Notes: generated by a model not told the origin, from the sequence alone. 64,000 nt of DNA from Clostridium isatidis (GCF_002285495.1 NZ_CP016786.1:1874001-1938000), one strand, 5' to 3'. Counted from the first letter of the stretch, positions 30,722 to 40,748 are shown. A program made the numbers and translations.

Positions 30722-32467
30722 TTATGCAGTCAATATTTCTTCTTTATCTTCTATTGATAAATTTTTAAATTGAGATTGATATAATTTCTTATATATTCCA
30801 TTATTAGCTAGTAAACTTTCATGATTTCCTCTTTCTTGTATTCCTTCTGAAGTTAATACAATTATTTCATCTGCATTCTTAATAGTTGATAATCGATGAG
30901 CAACAACAATTGTCGTTCTTCCATGACAAAGTTCCTCTAAAGCTTTCTGTATCATATACTCTGTAGCATTATCTAAAGCTGAAGTAGCTTCATCTAATAT
31001 TAGTATTGGTGGATTTTTTAAGAATACTCTAGCAATTGAAATTCTTTGCTTTTGCCCACCTGATAATTTAACTCCTCTTTCACCAATATATGTATCATAT
31101 CCATTAGGAAGACTCATTATAAAATCATGAATATTTGCTTTTTTAGCAGCCTCAATTACTTCTTTATCAGTTGCATTATGATTGCCATATAATATGTTTT
31201 CTTTTATTGTACCAGTAAATAAAAAAACATCTTGTTGAACTATTCCTATATTTCTTCTTAAAGACTCTAATGTAACATCATAGATACTTGTACCATCTAT
31301 TAATATATCTCCTTCTGCTACATCATAAAACCTTGGTATTAAATTACAGAAAGTCGATTTACCGCCCCCTGATGGTCCAACTAAAGCAAGCATTTTACCC
31401 TTTTCTACTTTCAAATTTAATCCATCTAAAACTAACTTATCTTCATAACTGAAACTTACATTATTAAATTCTATTTTTCCTTCAATATTCTTTAATTCAA
31501 TACTATTTTCTTTTTCTTTTTCAGCTTCTTCACTAATTATTGATAAAAATCTTCTAAATCCTGTCATACCATTTTGGTATTGCTCCATAAAACTTACTAA
31601 CTTTTTAATTGGCTCAGTAAATAATTTAATATATAGTAAATAGGCAAAAAAATCTCCTAAATTAATTAGATCAAAATAAGTAAAAACTCCACCTGCAATA
31701 AGTACAATATAATCCAGAACATTTATACCGAAACCTACACCAGATCCATACTGTGCCATAACCTTATAAGCCCTAGCCCTTGCTTTCTTAAATTTCTCAT
31801 TTCCTTCTTTAAACTTTATTAATTCATGAGAATGAGCTGTAAAAGCTTTTGTAACCCTAATACCTGCTAGTGAATTTTCCAGATTTGAATTTACTTCTGA
31901 AGTCTCAACTCTTGTTTCCATAAATGCATCATGCATTCTATTTTTTTGTTTCATGCTAAAATAAACAATAAAAGGAATAAAAGCAAAAATTAATACTGTT
32001 AATGGTATATTTATTGTACAAAGAATAATAAAAGATCCTATAATCATTACTAAAGAAATAAATAAGTCCTCTGGGCCATGATGAGCGAGTTCAGATACAT
32101 CCATTAAATCATTTATCATTCTACTCATTAAATCACCAGTTTTATTATTATCAAAATATGAATTAGGAAGTTTTTGTAAATGTAAGAACATATCATTCCT
32201 CATGTCTCCTTGCATCTTAACTCCCATAACATGACCATAATATTGCATAAAATAATTGCATGCAGCTTTTATTAAATATATTGCCATTAATGAAATAGCA
32301 AATACTATTAACATTCTAATATTCTTATTGGGAATACTATCATTTACTAAAGTTCTTGTCATCATTGGATAAACAAGATCACAAACTGATGCTGTTAAAG
32401 CTACAGTCATATCAAAGAAAAATAACTTTTTATAGGGTTTATAATAACTTATAAACTTTTTTAACAT
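30722..32467 (-). CDS. ABC exporter, fused permease and ATP-binding protein
   Basis: A 581-residue half-transporter. Six membrane helices lie in the first 310 residues (FFFDMTVALTASVCDLVYPMMTRTLVNDSIP starts helix 1), followed by a nucleotide-binding domain with Walker A VGPSGGGKSTFCNLIPRF, signature KLSGGQKQRISIARVFL, Walker B PPILILDEATSALD and H-loop VAHRLSTIKNADEI. The family exports lipids, drugs or peptides as a dimer; no partner half-transporter is adjacent, so it is probably a homodimer. I start at the ATG at 32467, behind AAGGAGGG; an upstream non-ATG codon would add nine residues. Substrate is unknown. Confidence 0.92.
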   Translation of the reverse strand: MLKKFISYYKPYKKLFFFDMTVALTASVCDLVYPMMTRTLVNDSIPNKNIRMLIVFAISLMAIYLIKAACNYFMQYYGHVMGVKMQGDMRNDMFLHLQKLPNSYFDNNKTGDLMSRMINDLMDVSELAHHGPEDLFISLVMIIGSFIILCTINIPLTVLIFAFIPFIVYFSMKQKNRMHDAFMETRVETSEVNSNLENSLAGIRVTKAFTAHSHELIKFKEGNEKFKKARARAYKVMAQYGSGVGFGINVLDYIVLIAGGVFTYFDLINLGDFFAYLLYIKLFTEPIKKLVSFMEQYQNGMTGFRRFLSIISEEAEKEKENSIELKNIEGKIEFNNVSFSYEDKLVLDGLNLKVEKGKMLALVGPSGGGKSTFCNLIPRFYDVAEGDILIDGTSIYDVTLESLRRNIGIVQQDVFLFTGTIKENILYGNHNATDKEVIEAAKKANIHDFIMSLPNGYDTYIGERGVKLSGGQKQRISIARVFLKNPPILILDEATSALDNATEYMIQKALEELCHGRTTIVVAHRLSTIKNADEIIVLTSEGIQERGNHESLLANNGIYKKLYQSQFKNLSIEDKEEILTA

Positions 32468-32537
32468 TTTGTCCCTCCTTATAGCGATTAGCAATTAATA
32501 ATAACTCTCAATATCATTTATTATTACATTATAAACT

Positions 32538-32572
32538 AAAAAAAATAAAATAACAACTGTTATACAATTGTT
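32538..32572 (-). terminator. Terminator after yaaR
   Basis: AACAATTG and CAGTTGTT pair (one wobble) around five bases, followed by ATTTTATTTTTTTT on the minus strand. Confidence 0.8.
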
Positions 32573-32580
32573 ACTTTAAT

Positions 32581-33003
32581 TTATCGATATATATCTACAA
32601 TTAGCCCTTGAATTTCATCAATAGAAGCTGCAATATTTAAATTTTCTACTTCTCCATTTAATAAGGCTGCTGTTAATTCTTCTAATTTTTGATCTATTGT
32701 TTCAACAGTTATAAAATATTGAGTTTGCCAAAAGCTAACATCCTTTTTAGTATCATACATAAATTTTAAAATTGATTCAAGATATTCTTTTATTAACTTT
32801 TTATATGCAATAACATCCCCATAAGTTTTAGTTATTACTAATCTATTTCCCCTCTTATGAATATCATCAATCATCTTTCTTAATTCTTCTTCAGATTTTC
32901 TTTGCTTTGCTTGATTAAAACTTTGAGAAAAATCTTTTCTTTCTGATATAACTTTTCTTTCTGCCTTTATTGGTTCTTTTCTATTTATCCTTCCTACTTC
33001 CAT
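32581..33003 (-). CDS. yaaR: YaaR family protein (DUF327)
   Basis: A 140-residue mainly helical protein. The opening EVGRINRKEP, the basic FSQSFNQAKQRKSEEELRKMIDDIHKRGNRLVITKTYGDVIAYKKLIKEYLESILKFMYD and the C-terminal DEIQGLIVDIYR are characteristic of the DUF327/YaaR family found next to tmk and holB in many Firmicutes. Here it stands alone between an exporter and a P-type ATPase. Function is not established. Confidence 0.85.
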   Translation of the reverse strand: MEVGRINRKEPIKAERKVISERKDFSQSFNQAKQRKSEEELRKMIDDIHKRGNRLVITKTYGDVIAYKKLIKEYLESILKFMYDTKKDVSFWQTQYFITVETIDQKLEELTAALLNGEVENLNIAASIDEIQGLIVDIYR

Positions 33004-33166
33004 TATATCACCCTTCCTATAAATATATTATATCATTAAATCTTAATTCCTTTAATCAATTTTTATCTCCTTTTTTTCCCATGTATTATTCATTATTATT
33101 TTATCTATCATATATTATATATAAGGGTTTTTTATACTCTTTTATTATTAATATGGAGGTATTTAA

Positions 33167-35800
33167 ATGTGGTTTAACGAAGAAGCAAAAGAAATAGAAA
33201 AAAAATTATCTACAAATATTATAAATGGTCTCTCAAAAGAAGAAGCAGAAAAAAGGTTACTAGAAAATGGTCCAAATAAACTAAAAGGAAAAAAGAAAAA
33301 ATCAATGTTCATGCTATTATTTGAACAAATAAATGATCCAATGATTTATATTCTATTAGTTGCAGCTATTATATCTGCAATCCTGGGCGAAGTTAGTGAT
33401 GCACTAATTATTCTTTTAGTTATTATTATAAATGCTGTTATTGGAGTTGTCCAAGAATCAAAGGCAGAAAAAGCATTAGAAGCATTAAAGAATCTTTCTA
33501 CTCCAAAGGCTGTTGTAAAAAGAGATGGAGAAATATTTGAAATTGATTCTTCTGATTTAGTTATTGGTGATATTGTTGTAATAGATGCAGGTAGATATAT
33601 TCCTGCTGATATAAGATTAGTTGAAGCCGCCAATTTAAAGATCGAAGAATCAGCTTTTACAGGTGAATCTGTACCTGTTGAAAAACATGCTAACATAATT
33701 AATGAGGGAGATAGCCTTCATGTTGCAGAACAAGCTAATATGGCTTTTATGTCCACATTATCTACCTACGGAAGAGGAATAGGAATAGTTATTGCTACTG
33801 GGATGGATACTCAAATTGGTAAAATAGCAAAGATGTTGGATACAGAGGAAGATAATACTACCCCACTTCAAAAAAAGTTAGCCAAGCTTGGTAAAACTTT
33901 AGGTTTTTTAGCTGTAGGAATTTCAATACTTATGTTTATTGTTTCAATGTTTCAAGGACGAGATTTCCTTACTATGTTTATGACATCCATAAGCCTTGCT
34001 GTTGCAGCTATACCTGAAGGATTACCTGCAATAGTTGCTATCGTACTTGCTCTAGGTGTACAAAGAATGGCTAAGCAAAATGCTATTATTAGAAAGTTAC
34101 CTTCTGTTGAAACCTTAGGTTCAGTAAATATTATTTGTTCTGATAAAACTGGAACATTGACAATTAATAAAATGACAGTAAAAAAATATTTTGTAAATAA
34201 TAAAATTAAAAGCTTAGAAGAAATAGATAAAGAAAATCCTGAAAGTAAATTATTAATAGAAGGTATGGTTCTTTGTAGTGATGCAACTTCAAAAGAGGGT
34301 GTTCAAACTGGTGATCCTACCGAAATTGCTTTGGTAGATGTTGGAAATAAAGTTGGAATATTTAAAGATGATTTATTAGAAGAACATAAAAGAGTAAATG
34401 AAATCCCTTTTGATTCTGATAGAAAATTAATGACAACAGTAAATAAATATGGTAATAAATTTAATGTGTTTACTAAAGGTGCAATTGATAATATATTAAA
34501 AATTTCAAATAAAATATTAATTAATAGAGAAATTAAAGAATTATCTCAAGAAGAAAAAGATAAAATACTAAAAGCTTCAGATTCCTTATCTGATGAAGCT
34601 CTTAGAGTAATTGCTTTAGGATATAAAATAATTGATAGTGAAAATGTAACAATAGATTCTTTAGAAAAGGACTTAATTTTTATTGGTTTTATGGGAATGA
34701 TTGATCCTCCTAGAGAGGAAGTAAAAGCTTCTATAGAAATAAGTAAAAAAGCTGGAATTCGAACTGTAATGATAACTGGTGATCATAAAAATACTGCTAT
34801 TGCAATTGCAAAAGAGCTTGGTATAGCTAATGATATTTCCCAGGCAATGTCTGGCGCTGAAATTGATACTTATAATGATGAAGATTTTACAAAGATAGTA
34901 AACAATTATCGTGTATTTGCTAGAGTATCTCCTGAGCACAAAGTAAAAATTGTAAAAGCCTTTAAAGCTCATGGGAACATTGTTTCCATGACTGGTGATG
35001 GCGTAAATGATGCTCCATCCCTTCAAGCTGCTGATATCGGTGTAGCAATGGGAATAACTGGAACTGATGTTGCTAAAGGTGCTGCAGATATGATACTTAC
35101 AGATGACAATTTTACAACTATTGTTAATGCTGTTGAAGAAGGAAGAAATATTTTTACAAATATAAAAAAATCAATACTATTCCTTTTAAGCTGTAATCTA
35201 GGTGAAATAGTTGCTTTATTCGTTGCTATTTTATTTAATTTAGATACACCTTTATTACCTATTCATCTTTTATGGGTTAACTTAATCACAGATAGTTTCC
35301 CAGCTTTATCTTTAGGCGTTGATCCTGGTGATAAAGGAGTTATGAATAAAGCTCCTAGAAATCCTAATGAAAGTCTTTTTGCTGGAAGATCTGGATTAAT
35401 GGTTGTAATAAACGGCCTTCTTATTGGAGCTACTACCTTATTTGCCTTCTTATATAGCGAGCACCTTTATCCTGAATCATTAAGACATGCTCAAACCATG
35501 GCCTTTGTAGTACTTAGTGTATCTCAATTATTCTTTTCACTAAGTATGAGAAATGAAACTAGATCAATAATTCAAGTTGGATTATTAAAAAATACTTGGC
35601 TTATAGGAGCTATAGTATTTGGAATAGCCCTACAGTATTCAATAATAACAATTCCATTTACAGCCAAATTATTTAAAGTATACTCATTAACGATAAAAGA
35701 CTGGTTAATAGTAATTTTAATTTCATTAATACCTCTAATAATTAATGAAATATTAAAAATATTTTATAGAATCTCTGAAGAAAAAACTACAAGTTCTTAA
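33167..35800 (+). CDS. P-type cation ATPase, Ca2+-transporting (type IIA-like)
   Basis: An 877-residue ion pump. N-terminal cation ATPase domain (GLSKEEAEKRLLENGPNKL), actuator TGES loop in EESAFTGESVPVEKHA, membrane motif AAIPEGLPAIVAIVLALGVQRMA, phosphorylation site NIICSDKTGTLTINKM, hinge MVTGDGVNDAPSLQAADIGVAMGITGTDVAK and a C-terminal set of four helices with NLITDSFPALSLGVDPGDKGVM. PEGL and the order of motifs indicate a Ca2+-ATPase of the SERCA/PMR1 class rather than a K+ or heavy-metal pump. Single gene with strong ribosome site TGGAGG and a terminator. Confidence 0.93.
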   Translation: MWFNEEAKEIEKKLSTNIINGLSKEEAEKRLLENGPNKLKGKKKKSMFMLLFEQINDPMIYILLVAAIISAILGEVSDALIILLVIIINAVIGVVQESKAEKALEALKNLSTPKAVVKRDGEIFEIDSSDLVIGDIVVIDAGRYIPADIRLVEAANLKIEESAFTGESVPVEKHANIINEGDSLHVAEQANMAFMSTLSTYGRGIGIVIATGMDTQIGKIAKMLDTEEDNTTPLQKKLAKLGKTLGFLAVGISILMFIVSMFQGRDFLTMFMTSISLAVAAIPEGLPAIVAIVLALGVQRMAKQNAIIRKLPSVETLGSVNIICSDKTGTLTINKMTVKKYFVNNKIKSLEEIDKENPESKLLIEGMVLCSDATSKEGVQTGDPTEIALVDVGNKVGIFKDDLLEEHKRVNEIPFDSDRKLMTTVNKYGNKFNVFTKGAIDNILKISNKILINREIKELSQEEKDKILKASDSLSDEALRVIALGYKIIDSENVTIDSLEKDLIFIGFMGMIDPPREEVKASIEISKKAGIRTVMITGDHKNTAIAIAKELGIANDISQAMSGAEIDTYNDEDFTKIVNNYRVFARVSPEHKVKIVKAFKAHGNIVSMTGDGVNDAPSLQAADIGVAMGITGTDVAKGAADMILTDDNFTTIVNAVEEGRNIFTNIKKSILFLLSCNLGEIVALFVAILFNLDTPLLPIHLLWVNLITDSFPALSLGVDPGDKGVMNKAPRNPNESLFAGRSGLMVVINGLLIGATTLFAFLYSEHLYPESLRHAQTMAFVVLSVSQLFFSLSMRNETRSIIQVGLLKNTWLIGAIVFGIALQYSIITIPFTAKLFKVYSLTIKDWLIVILISLIPLIINEILKIFYRISEEKTTSS

Positions 35801-35804
35801 TAAA

Positions 35805-35841
35805 AAAAGTGCTGCTACAACTATAAGGTAACAGCACTTTT
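35805..35841. terminator. Bidirectional terminator between P-ATPase and amino acid ABC operon
   Basis: AAAAGTGCTG and CAGCACTTTT, loop of 17; T residues follow on both strands. Confidence 0.9.
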
Positions 35842-35940
35842 TATTAAAGTTATGTGCCAGTATTTTATTGATAATCATGTAATCTTAAGAATAAAATACT
35901 TAATAACAACATTGACTTAATATACTGCCTAAATCAAAAA

Positions 35941-36630
35941 TTATAAATTAGCTTTAAAAGTATTCCCTTCTAATAACTCTCCTTCTTTCATTGAATATAT
36001 TTTATCTGCAACTTTTTCTGCAAAATCCATATCATGGGTTATTATAAGCATAGTCATACCTTTTTGAGCTAAGCGCTTAATTAATTTTGCTACTTCACCT
36101 GTTAATGCTGGGTCTAAAGCTGAAGTTGGTTCATCAAAACACATAAGTTTAGGATTTAAGGCTAAAGCTCTTCCTATGGCTACTCTCTGTTTTTGCCCAC
36201 CTGACAGCTCACAAGGATAGCTATTTATTTTATCTTCTAAATCTAAAAATCTTAATATCTCTTTAGCCTTTTCTATTGCTTCTTGATCTGATAAATTTAA
36301 AACCCTTTTAGGAGCTTCAATTAAATTTTCAATAACATTCATATGAGGAAATAAATTAAAATTTTGAAATACAAGCCCAATATCTTTTCTTATTTCTTTT
36401 AATTCTTGTTTCTTCTTATAAAGTCCATTTTTGCATAGAATTTTTGAATTTATTTCTATTGAACCCTCATCACAATTATCTAAAGCATTAACACATCTTA
36501 GTAAAGTTGTTTTACCACTACCTGAAGGGCCAACAATAACAGCGATTTCTCCCTTATTTATCTCTAACATTACATTTTTTAATACTTCTTTATTTCCAAA
36601 GTTCTTTTTTAATCCTATAACTTTAAGCAT
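35941..36630 (-). CDS. Polar amino acid ABC transporter, ATP-binding protein
   Basis: A 229-residue ATPase of the PAAT type: Walker A VGPSGSGKTTLLRCVNAL, Q-loop LVFQNFNLFPHMNVIENLIEAP, signature LSGGQKQRVAIGRALALNPKLMCFDEPTSALDPALTGEV, H-loop ITHDMDFAEKVADKIYSMKEGELLE. It is the last of three genes (binding protein, permease, ATPase) with 13 bases to the permease. Slightly short at the C-terminus but complete in motifs. Amino acid preference is not deducible. Confidence 0.93.
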   Translation of the reverse strand: MLKVIGLKKNFGNKEVLKNVMLEINKGEIAVIVGPSGSGKTTLLRCVNALDNCDEGSIEINSKILCKNGLYKKKQELKEIRKDIGLVFQNFNLFPHMNVIENLIEAPKRVLNLSDQEAIEKAKEILRFLDLEDKINSYPCELSGGQKQRVAIGRALALNPKLMCFDEPTSALDPALTGEVAKLIKRLAQKGMTMLIITHDMDFAEKVADKIYSMKEGELLEGNTFKANL

Positions 36631-36643
36631 CTATATTCACTCC

Positions 36644-37294
36644 CTAGTTGTAATAATTAAACTTTTCTTCACAGTATTCTAAGATCTTACTTATTATCCC
36701 GTTAAAAATCAAATATACTATTCCTACCACTACGAAAGGCATTATTGAAGAAATTCTATTTGATGCTATCTTAGCAATTTTTAATAATTCATCAAGTCCA
36801 ACAACATATACTAAGGAGGTATCTTTTACTAAAGTTACTACTTCATTTGAAACTGGAGGAAATATTCTCTTTAATGCTTGTGGCAATATTATTCTAAAAA
36901 AAGTATCCCTCTTACTTAAGCCTAAAACTTCTGCCCCTTCATACTGCCCCTTATCTATTGATAATATCCCTGCTCTAAATATTTCCCCAAAATATGCTGC
37001 ATAATTTAAAACCATTGCTAAAATTGCAGCAGGAAATCTATCAAAAGTAATATTAAATAATGGCAAACCAAAAAATATAAATAATATTTGTAATAAAAGA
37101 GGTGTACCTCTAAAAATAATAATATATATTTTAGATATTTCCTTTAAAAGTTTTATTTTAGATAATCTAATTAACGCTACTACTACTCCTAAAGGAAGGG
37201 ATAATACTAAAGTTAATATAAATATTTCGATTGTAACTTTAAATCCCTCTAATACCTGTGGTAAAATTTCAATTATTTCATTTAATATTTCCAC
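36644..37294 (-). CDS. Polar amino acid ABC transporter, permease
   Basis: A 216-residue HisM/GlnP-type permease with about five helices. Family signatures IIIFRGTPLLLQILFIFFGLP and the EAA loop YEGAEVLGLSKRDTFFRIILPQALKRIFPPVSNEVVTLVKDTSLVYVVGLDELLK. It is the middle gene, 28 bases after the binding protein gene. One permease gene only, so the transporter is presumably a homodimer. Confidence 0.93.
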   Translation of the reverse strand: MEILNEIIEILPQVLEGFKVTIEIFILTLVLSLPLGVVVALIRLSKIKLLKEISKIYIIIFRGTPLLLQILFIFFGLPLFNITFDRFPAAILAMVLNYAAYFGEIFRAGILSIDKGQYEGAEVLGLSKRDTFFRIILPQALKRIFPPVSNEVVTLVKDTSLVYVVGLDELLKIAKIASNRISSIMPFVVVGIVYLIFNGIISKILEYCEEKFNYYN

Positions 37295-37322
37295 CTAATA
37301 CACCCCTTATCTTTCTAAAACA

Positions 37323-38129
37323 CTATTTTACTACAATATCTTCACCAAACCACTTTATTGATATTTCTGTAGCCTTACCTTCTTCAATTAATTCATCGAT
37401 TGCTTTATTTATAGCATCCACTAAAGCCTCATCTTTTTTTCTCATCCCAATTGCATAACTTTCTTTACCAAAGTCTTCAGCTAACACTTTATATTTTTCT
37501 TCTCCTCTTTGTTTAATATAGTATTTTGCAAGTATTTCATCTGCTACAATAGCATCTAATCTCCCTGCTTCAAGATCCATAAAAGCATCATTATTAGTAT
37601 CGAAAGTTACAATACTGCCATCCTTAAAAGTGCTAAGAACTTCAGGTTCTTTTTCTATTGCATCAACAGCACTTGATTGATTTTGAGCTCCAACAACCTT
37701 GTTAGCTAAATCTTTCTTACTATTAATATCTGCATCTGCCAATGTTATAATAACTTGTCTATTATCTAAATATACATCTGAAAATGCAACTTTTTCTTTT
37801 CTTTCTTCAGTTACACTATAACCATTCCATATAAAATCTATATTTCCATTATTAAGTTCAGTTTCCTTCATGGACCAATCTATTGGTTGAAAGGTTATTT
37901 CCTTACCTAATTTTTCACCAACTGCCTTTGCCAATTCGATATCGAAACCAACATATTCACCATTTTCATCTTTAAAGCCCATTGGGACAAAAGTATCATC
38001 AAAGCCTAATACAAGTTTATCCTTTTCTAATGTATTTGCTTCTTTAGACTTATTATTTCCACATGATACTAAACTAAATGCCAAAACCCCAAGTGTAATT
38101 CCTAAAACAATATTTTTTATTTTTTTCAT
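37323..38129 (-). CDS. Amino acid ABC transporter substrate-binding lipoprotein
   Basis: A 268-residue lipoprotein: basic start MKKIKN, hydrophobic stretch, lipobox LVSC with Cys23 as lipid site, then KLVLGFDDTFVPMGFKDENGEYVGFDIELAKAVGEKLG, typical of SBP family 3. The segment DFIWNGYSVTEERKEKVAFSDVY is the ligand-proximal hinge. I start at 38129 behind AAGGGGTG; an in-frame GTG in the ribosome site would add three residues. First gene of the operon. Ligand unknown; cystine, glutamine or other polar amino acids are candidates. Confidence 0.92.
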   Translation of the reverse strand: MKKIKNIVLGITLGVLAFSLVSCGNNKSKEANTLEKDKLVLGFDDTFVPMGFKDENGEYVGFDIELAKAVGEKLGKEITFQPIDWSMKETELNNGNIDFIWNGYSVTEERKEKVAFSDVYLDNRQVIITLADADINSKKDLANKVVGAQNQSSAVDAIEKEPEVLSTFKDGSIVTFDTNNDAFMDLEAGRLDAIVADEILAKYYIKQRGEEKYKVLAEDFGKESYAIGMRKKDEALVDAINKAIDELIEEGKATEISIKWFGEDIVVK

Positions 38130-38238
38130 TAATAACACCCCTTATAAAATAATTTCTTATTGCTTTATCTATTTAATACTTTATCATGCTAAATTATTAA
38201 AGTCAAGAGGTATTTTAATTTTTTATAGTACACTTTAA

Positions 38239-38318
38239 AAAATGTACAATGTAGGATATTTTATTATGAAAATTTATACTATATCTCATGTCAAATTTCA
38301 TACTACATTGTACATTTT
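38239..38318 (-). terminator. Long hairpin after cvfB-like gene
   Basis: AAAATGTACAATGTAG and its exact complement are 48 bases apart, and an inner TATGAAA/TTTCATA stem continues the pairing. On the minus strand the hairpin is followed by TTTTTT, so it probably ends the gene at 38342, though it is much larger than the other terminators here. Confidence 0.7.
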
Positions 38319-38341
38319 AAGTTGTTTTATTTCACAAAATT

Positions 38342-39196
38342 TTATTTTCTACCTTCTAAAAGTCTTGTTCCTTCTTCATTTTGTTCAATCTTTCCTTCTT
38401 TCATTAATCCTCCAAGAGCCATTTTAAAATAGTTTTTACTTGTATTAAATGTTGCTTTTATATCTTCAGGTTTTGACTTATCATTAAAGTTCATAAAGCC
38501 CCCATTTTTTCTTAAATACTTTAATATTTCCTCTTGGATTTTCTCTCTTTCAGATAATCTTGTTTTTCTTGGAGTTAATCCTATAACACCATCTTCATAA
38601 ATTATTTTTATCCTTAACTTCAATTCTGTTCCTGGATAAACATCAGTATAATATTCATTAGGTAATATAATTCCTCTATACTTGCTTTCTACTGCTATTA
38701 ATAACGTTCCATTATCTCCCCTAGCATAAACTTGACCAACAACCTCTTCTCCTACCTTATATTCTTTGTTATCATCTGAAGCTAATATAATATATTTATC
38801 TACATCCGTGGTAGCAGCAATTCTTCCTGTCTTATCAAGATATATGTAAAATAAATAGTAGCTATCCTTATGTAATTTAAATCTTTGTTCTTTTAGCGGT
38901 ACAAAAACATCTCTATCTAATCCAATATCAACAAAAGCCCCAAAGTTAGTAATATATGCAACCTTTAAATATGCAACATCTCCTACCATTGCCAGTGGTT
39001 TCTTAAAAGTAGCTATTGGTCTATCCTTAGAATCTCTATATACAAATACTTCTATTTTATCTCCTATAGATATTTTTTTATTTTCTGTCATTGATTTTGG
39101 CAAAAGCACTTCATCTCTTCCATAATCACCTAAATAAAATCCAAAATCTTTTTCTCTTTTAACTTCTAAAATATTATTTCTTCCTATATTAATCAT
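38342..39196 (-). CDS. cvfB: S1-domain RNA-binding protein, CvfB-like
   Basis: A 284-residue protein with successive S1-like OB folds followed by a winged helix. It begins INIGRNNILEVKREKDFGFYLGDYGRDEVLLPKS, has YITNFGAFVDIGLDRDVFVPLKEQ and a third OB segment PGTELKLRIKIIYEDGVIGLTPRK, and ends with a helical part, ILKYLRKNGGFMNFNDKSKPEDIKATFNTSKNYFKMALGGLMKEGKI. This domain order is that of CvfB (YitL) proteins, RNA-binding regulators of virulence in Staphylococcus. Single gene with a GGAGG site. Confidence 0.88.
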   Translation of the reverse strand: MINIGRNNILEVKREKDFGFYLGDYGRDEVLLPKSMTENKKISIGDKIEVFVYRDSKDRPIATFKKPLAMVGDVAYLKVAYITNFGAFVDIGLDRDVFVPLKEQRFKLHKDSYYLFYIYLDKTGRIAATTDVDKYIILASDDNKEYKVGEEVVGQVYARGDNGTLLIAVESKYRGIILPNEYYTDVYPGTELKLRIKIIYEDGVIGLTPRKTRLSEREKIQEEILKYLRKNGGFMNFNDKSKPEDIKATFNTSKNYFKMALGGLMKEGKIEQNEEGTRLLEGRK

Positions 39197-39340
39197 TTTT
39201 CCTCCTTTTAATAAGTAAAAATTTCTTATTAAAACTAAATTTACTGAATAAAGTTATTTTATCATTTACTAATATTATTGTCATTATTTATAGATATTAA
39301 ATACTATATATATAATAAATAATAATTTTAGGAGCTTATT

Positions 39341-40369
39341 TTGGGAAGAAAAAAACATAAACATAGTAAAGGATTTGATAAAAATAATATAAAATACTAT
39401 TATGGTATTCCTCATAGTCATACCAGTTTTTCTACTGGAAAAGGCTCTCCATTAGAAGCTTATGAATATGGAAGAAAAGCTGGACTTAATTTTATGATAA
39501 TAACAGACCATAACTCCTTTTTATCTGATAAAGTTCATATTAAAGATGATATTTATAATAAATTTCAAGCTACAAAATATTATGCTTCAAAAATAAGAAA
39601 AAAAGATGATGATTTCTTAGCTCTAGTAGGATTTGAAACAAAAACTAATTTATATGGTGATTTTAATATAATAAATTCTGAAACTTTTTTTAAAGGAAGT
39701 ATTAAAAATCTAAATATATTAACTTTATGGATGTTAAACAATCCTGATGCTTTCATTTCCATAAATCATCCTCATAAAAATATTAAGACACTCCCTTATA
39801 ATTCAATTTTAAATAAAATGATAACTTCTATTGAAGTAGGAAATGGAAGCCTTGATGGTAAATATACTAGGCATGAAAAATATTATTTTAGTCTCTTAGA
39901 TACAGGATGGAAGCTTGGAGCTATAAATGGACAGGACAATCATAAAATGAATTTCGGTGACTCTGAAAATTTAACTGTCTGCATCTGCAATGCCTTATCT
40001 ACAAAAGAAATAATTGATGCCTTTAGAAAAAAGCGTACCTATTCTACGGAATCTAGATATCTAAGATTTTATTTCACTATCAATGATAAATTTATGGGAG
40101 AATCAATAAGTCCTTTAAATACAAAACTTAGATTTATGATATTTTGCGAAGATATTAAATATAAAATTAGAGAAATTCAAATTATCTCTAACCAAGGAAA
40201 CATAATAAAAAAGATAGAAGAAATTAATTTGAATAGCATTAAATATCTCTATGAGCACAAAAGAGAAAGCTCAGAAACATGGTTTATAATAAAAATTATA
40301 CAAGAAAATAGTAAAGTATCTTTTAGTTCTCCCATTTTCATTTCAATAGAAGAAGATGATAATTTATAA
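39341..40369 (+). CDS. PHP-domain metal-dependent phosphoesterase (CehA-like)
   Basis: A 342-residue protein starting at TTG 39341, six bases behind AGGAG. The metal-binding PHP motifs are GIPHSHTSFSTG, the TDHNSF motif, GFETKT and SINHPHKN, and a later GAINGQDNHK. The C-terminal 100 residues form a beta domain (YFTINDKFMGESISPL). The CehA/McbA branch includes hydrolases of diverse phosphoesters. Function unknown; no functional neighbour. Confidence 0.8.
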   Translation: MGRKKHKHSKGFDKNNIKYYYGIPHSHTSFSTGKGSPLEAYEYGRKAGLNFMIITDHNSFLSDKVHIKDDIYNKFQATKYYASKIRKKDDDFLALVGFETKTNLYGDFNIINSETFFKGSIKNLNILTLWMLNNPDAFISINHPHKNIKTLPYNSILNKMITSIEVGNGSLDGKYTRHEKYYFSLLDTGWKLGAINGQDNHKMNFGDSENLTVCICNALSTKEIIDAFRKKRTYSTESRYLRFYFTINDKFMGESISPLNTKLRFMIFCEDIKYKIREIQIISNQGNIIKKIEEINLNSIKYLYEHKRESSETWFIIKIIQENSKVSFSSPIFISIEEDDNL

Positions 40370-40372
40370 TAA

Positions 40373-40408
40373 AAAAGCTGTTTAAGAGTTAACTCTTAAA
40401 CAGCTTTT
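40373..40408. terminator. Perfectly symmetrical bidirectional terminator
   Basis: AAAAGCTGTTTAAGAGTT meets its exact complement with no spacer, a 36-bp perfect palindrome between the PHP gene and the convergent small membrane protein gene. Confidence 0.9.
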
Positions 40409-40415
40409 ATGTATC

Positions 40416-40748
40416 TTATTTATTTTGATCTTTTAAATGTTTTACTCTATTTGGCTTAGCTTTAGGTCTTATTACTATTTTCTTTTCTATTTTAGGTCCC
40501 CCTGTAGTTTGTATTTCCATAAACCATAGGAAAAACCAAACAGTTACTACCGTAAATAAATTCTTCAACCAAAAATTTTGTGGATTAATTATAAATTGTA
40601 ATACAAAAGATAAAATAGTTATCCCAAGTATAATCCACTTATTAACTCTAATTTTTGAAAAAACAAACTTTCTTCCTAATGTCATTAATAAAAACATTAC
40701 TGCAACTATTATAACTATATATAATGCAGTTACTAAAAATCCAGTCAT
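40416..40748 (-). CDS. Small membrane protein of unknown function
   Basis: A 110-residue protein with three predicted membrane helices (FLVTALYIVIIVAVMFLLMTLG, WIILGITILSFVLQFII, LFTVVTVWFFLWFM) and a strongly basic cytoplasmic C-terminal tail (IEKKIVIRPKAKPNRVKHLKDQNK region). I do not recognise the family. It has a GGAGGAGTA ribosome site and faces the Lrp-type regulator gene divergently across a 220-bp AT-rich region. Confidence 0.65.
   Translation of the reverse strand: MTGFLVTALYIVIIVAVMFLLMTLGRKFVFSKIRVNKWIILGITILSFVLQFIINPQNFWLKNLFTVVTVWFFLWFMEIQTTGGPKIEKKIVIRPKAKPNRVKHLKDQNK

Noticed and set aside
38242..38427. 61-codon plus-strand frame
   Set aside because: Consists of the long hairpin and the antisense of the cvfB-like gene end.
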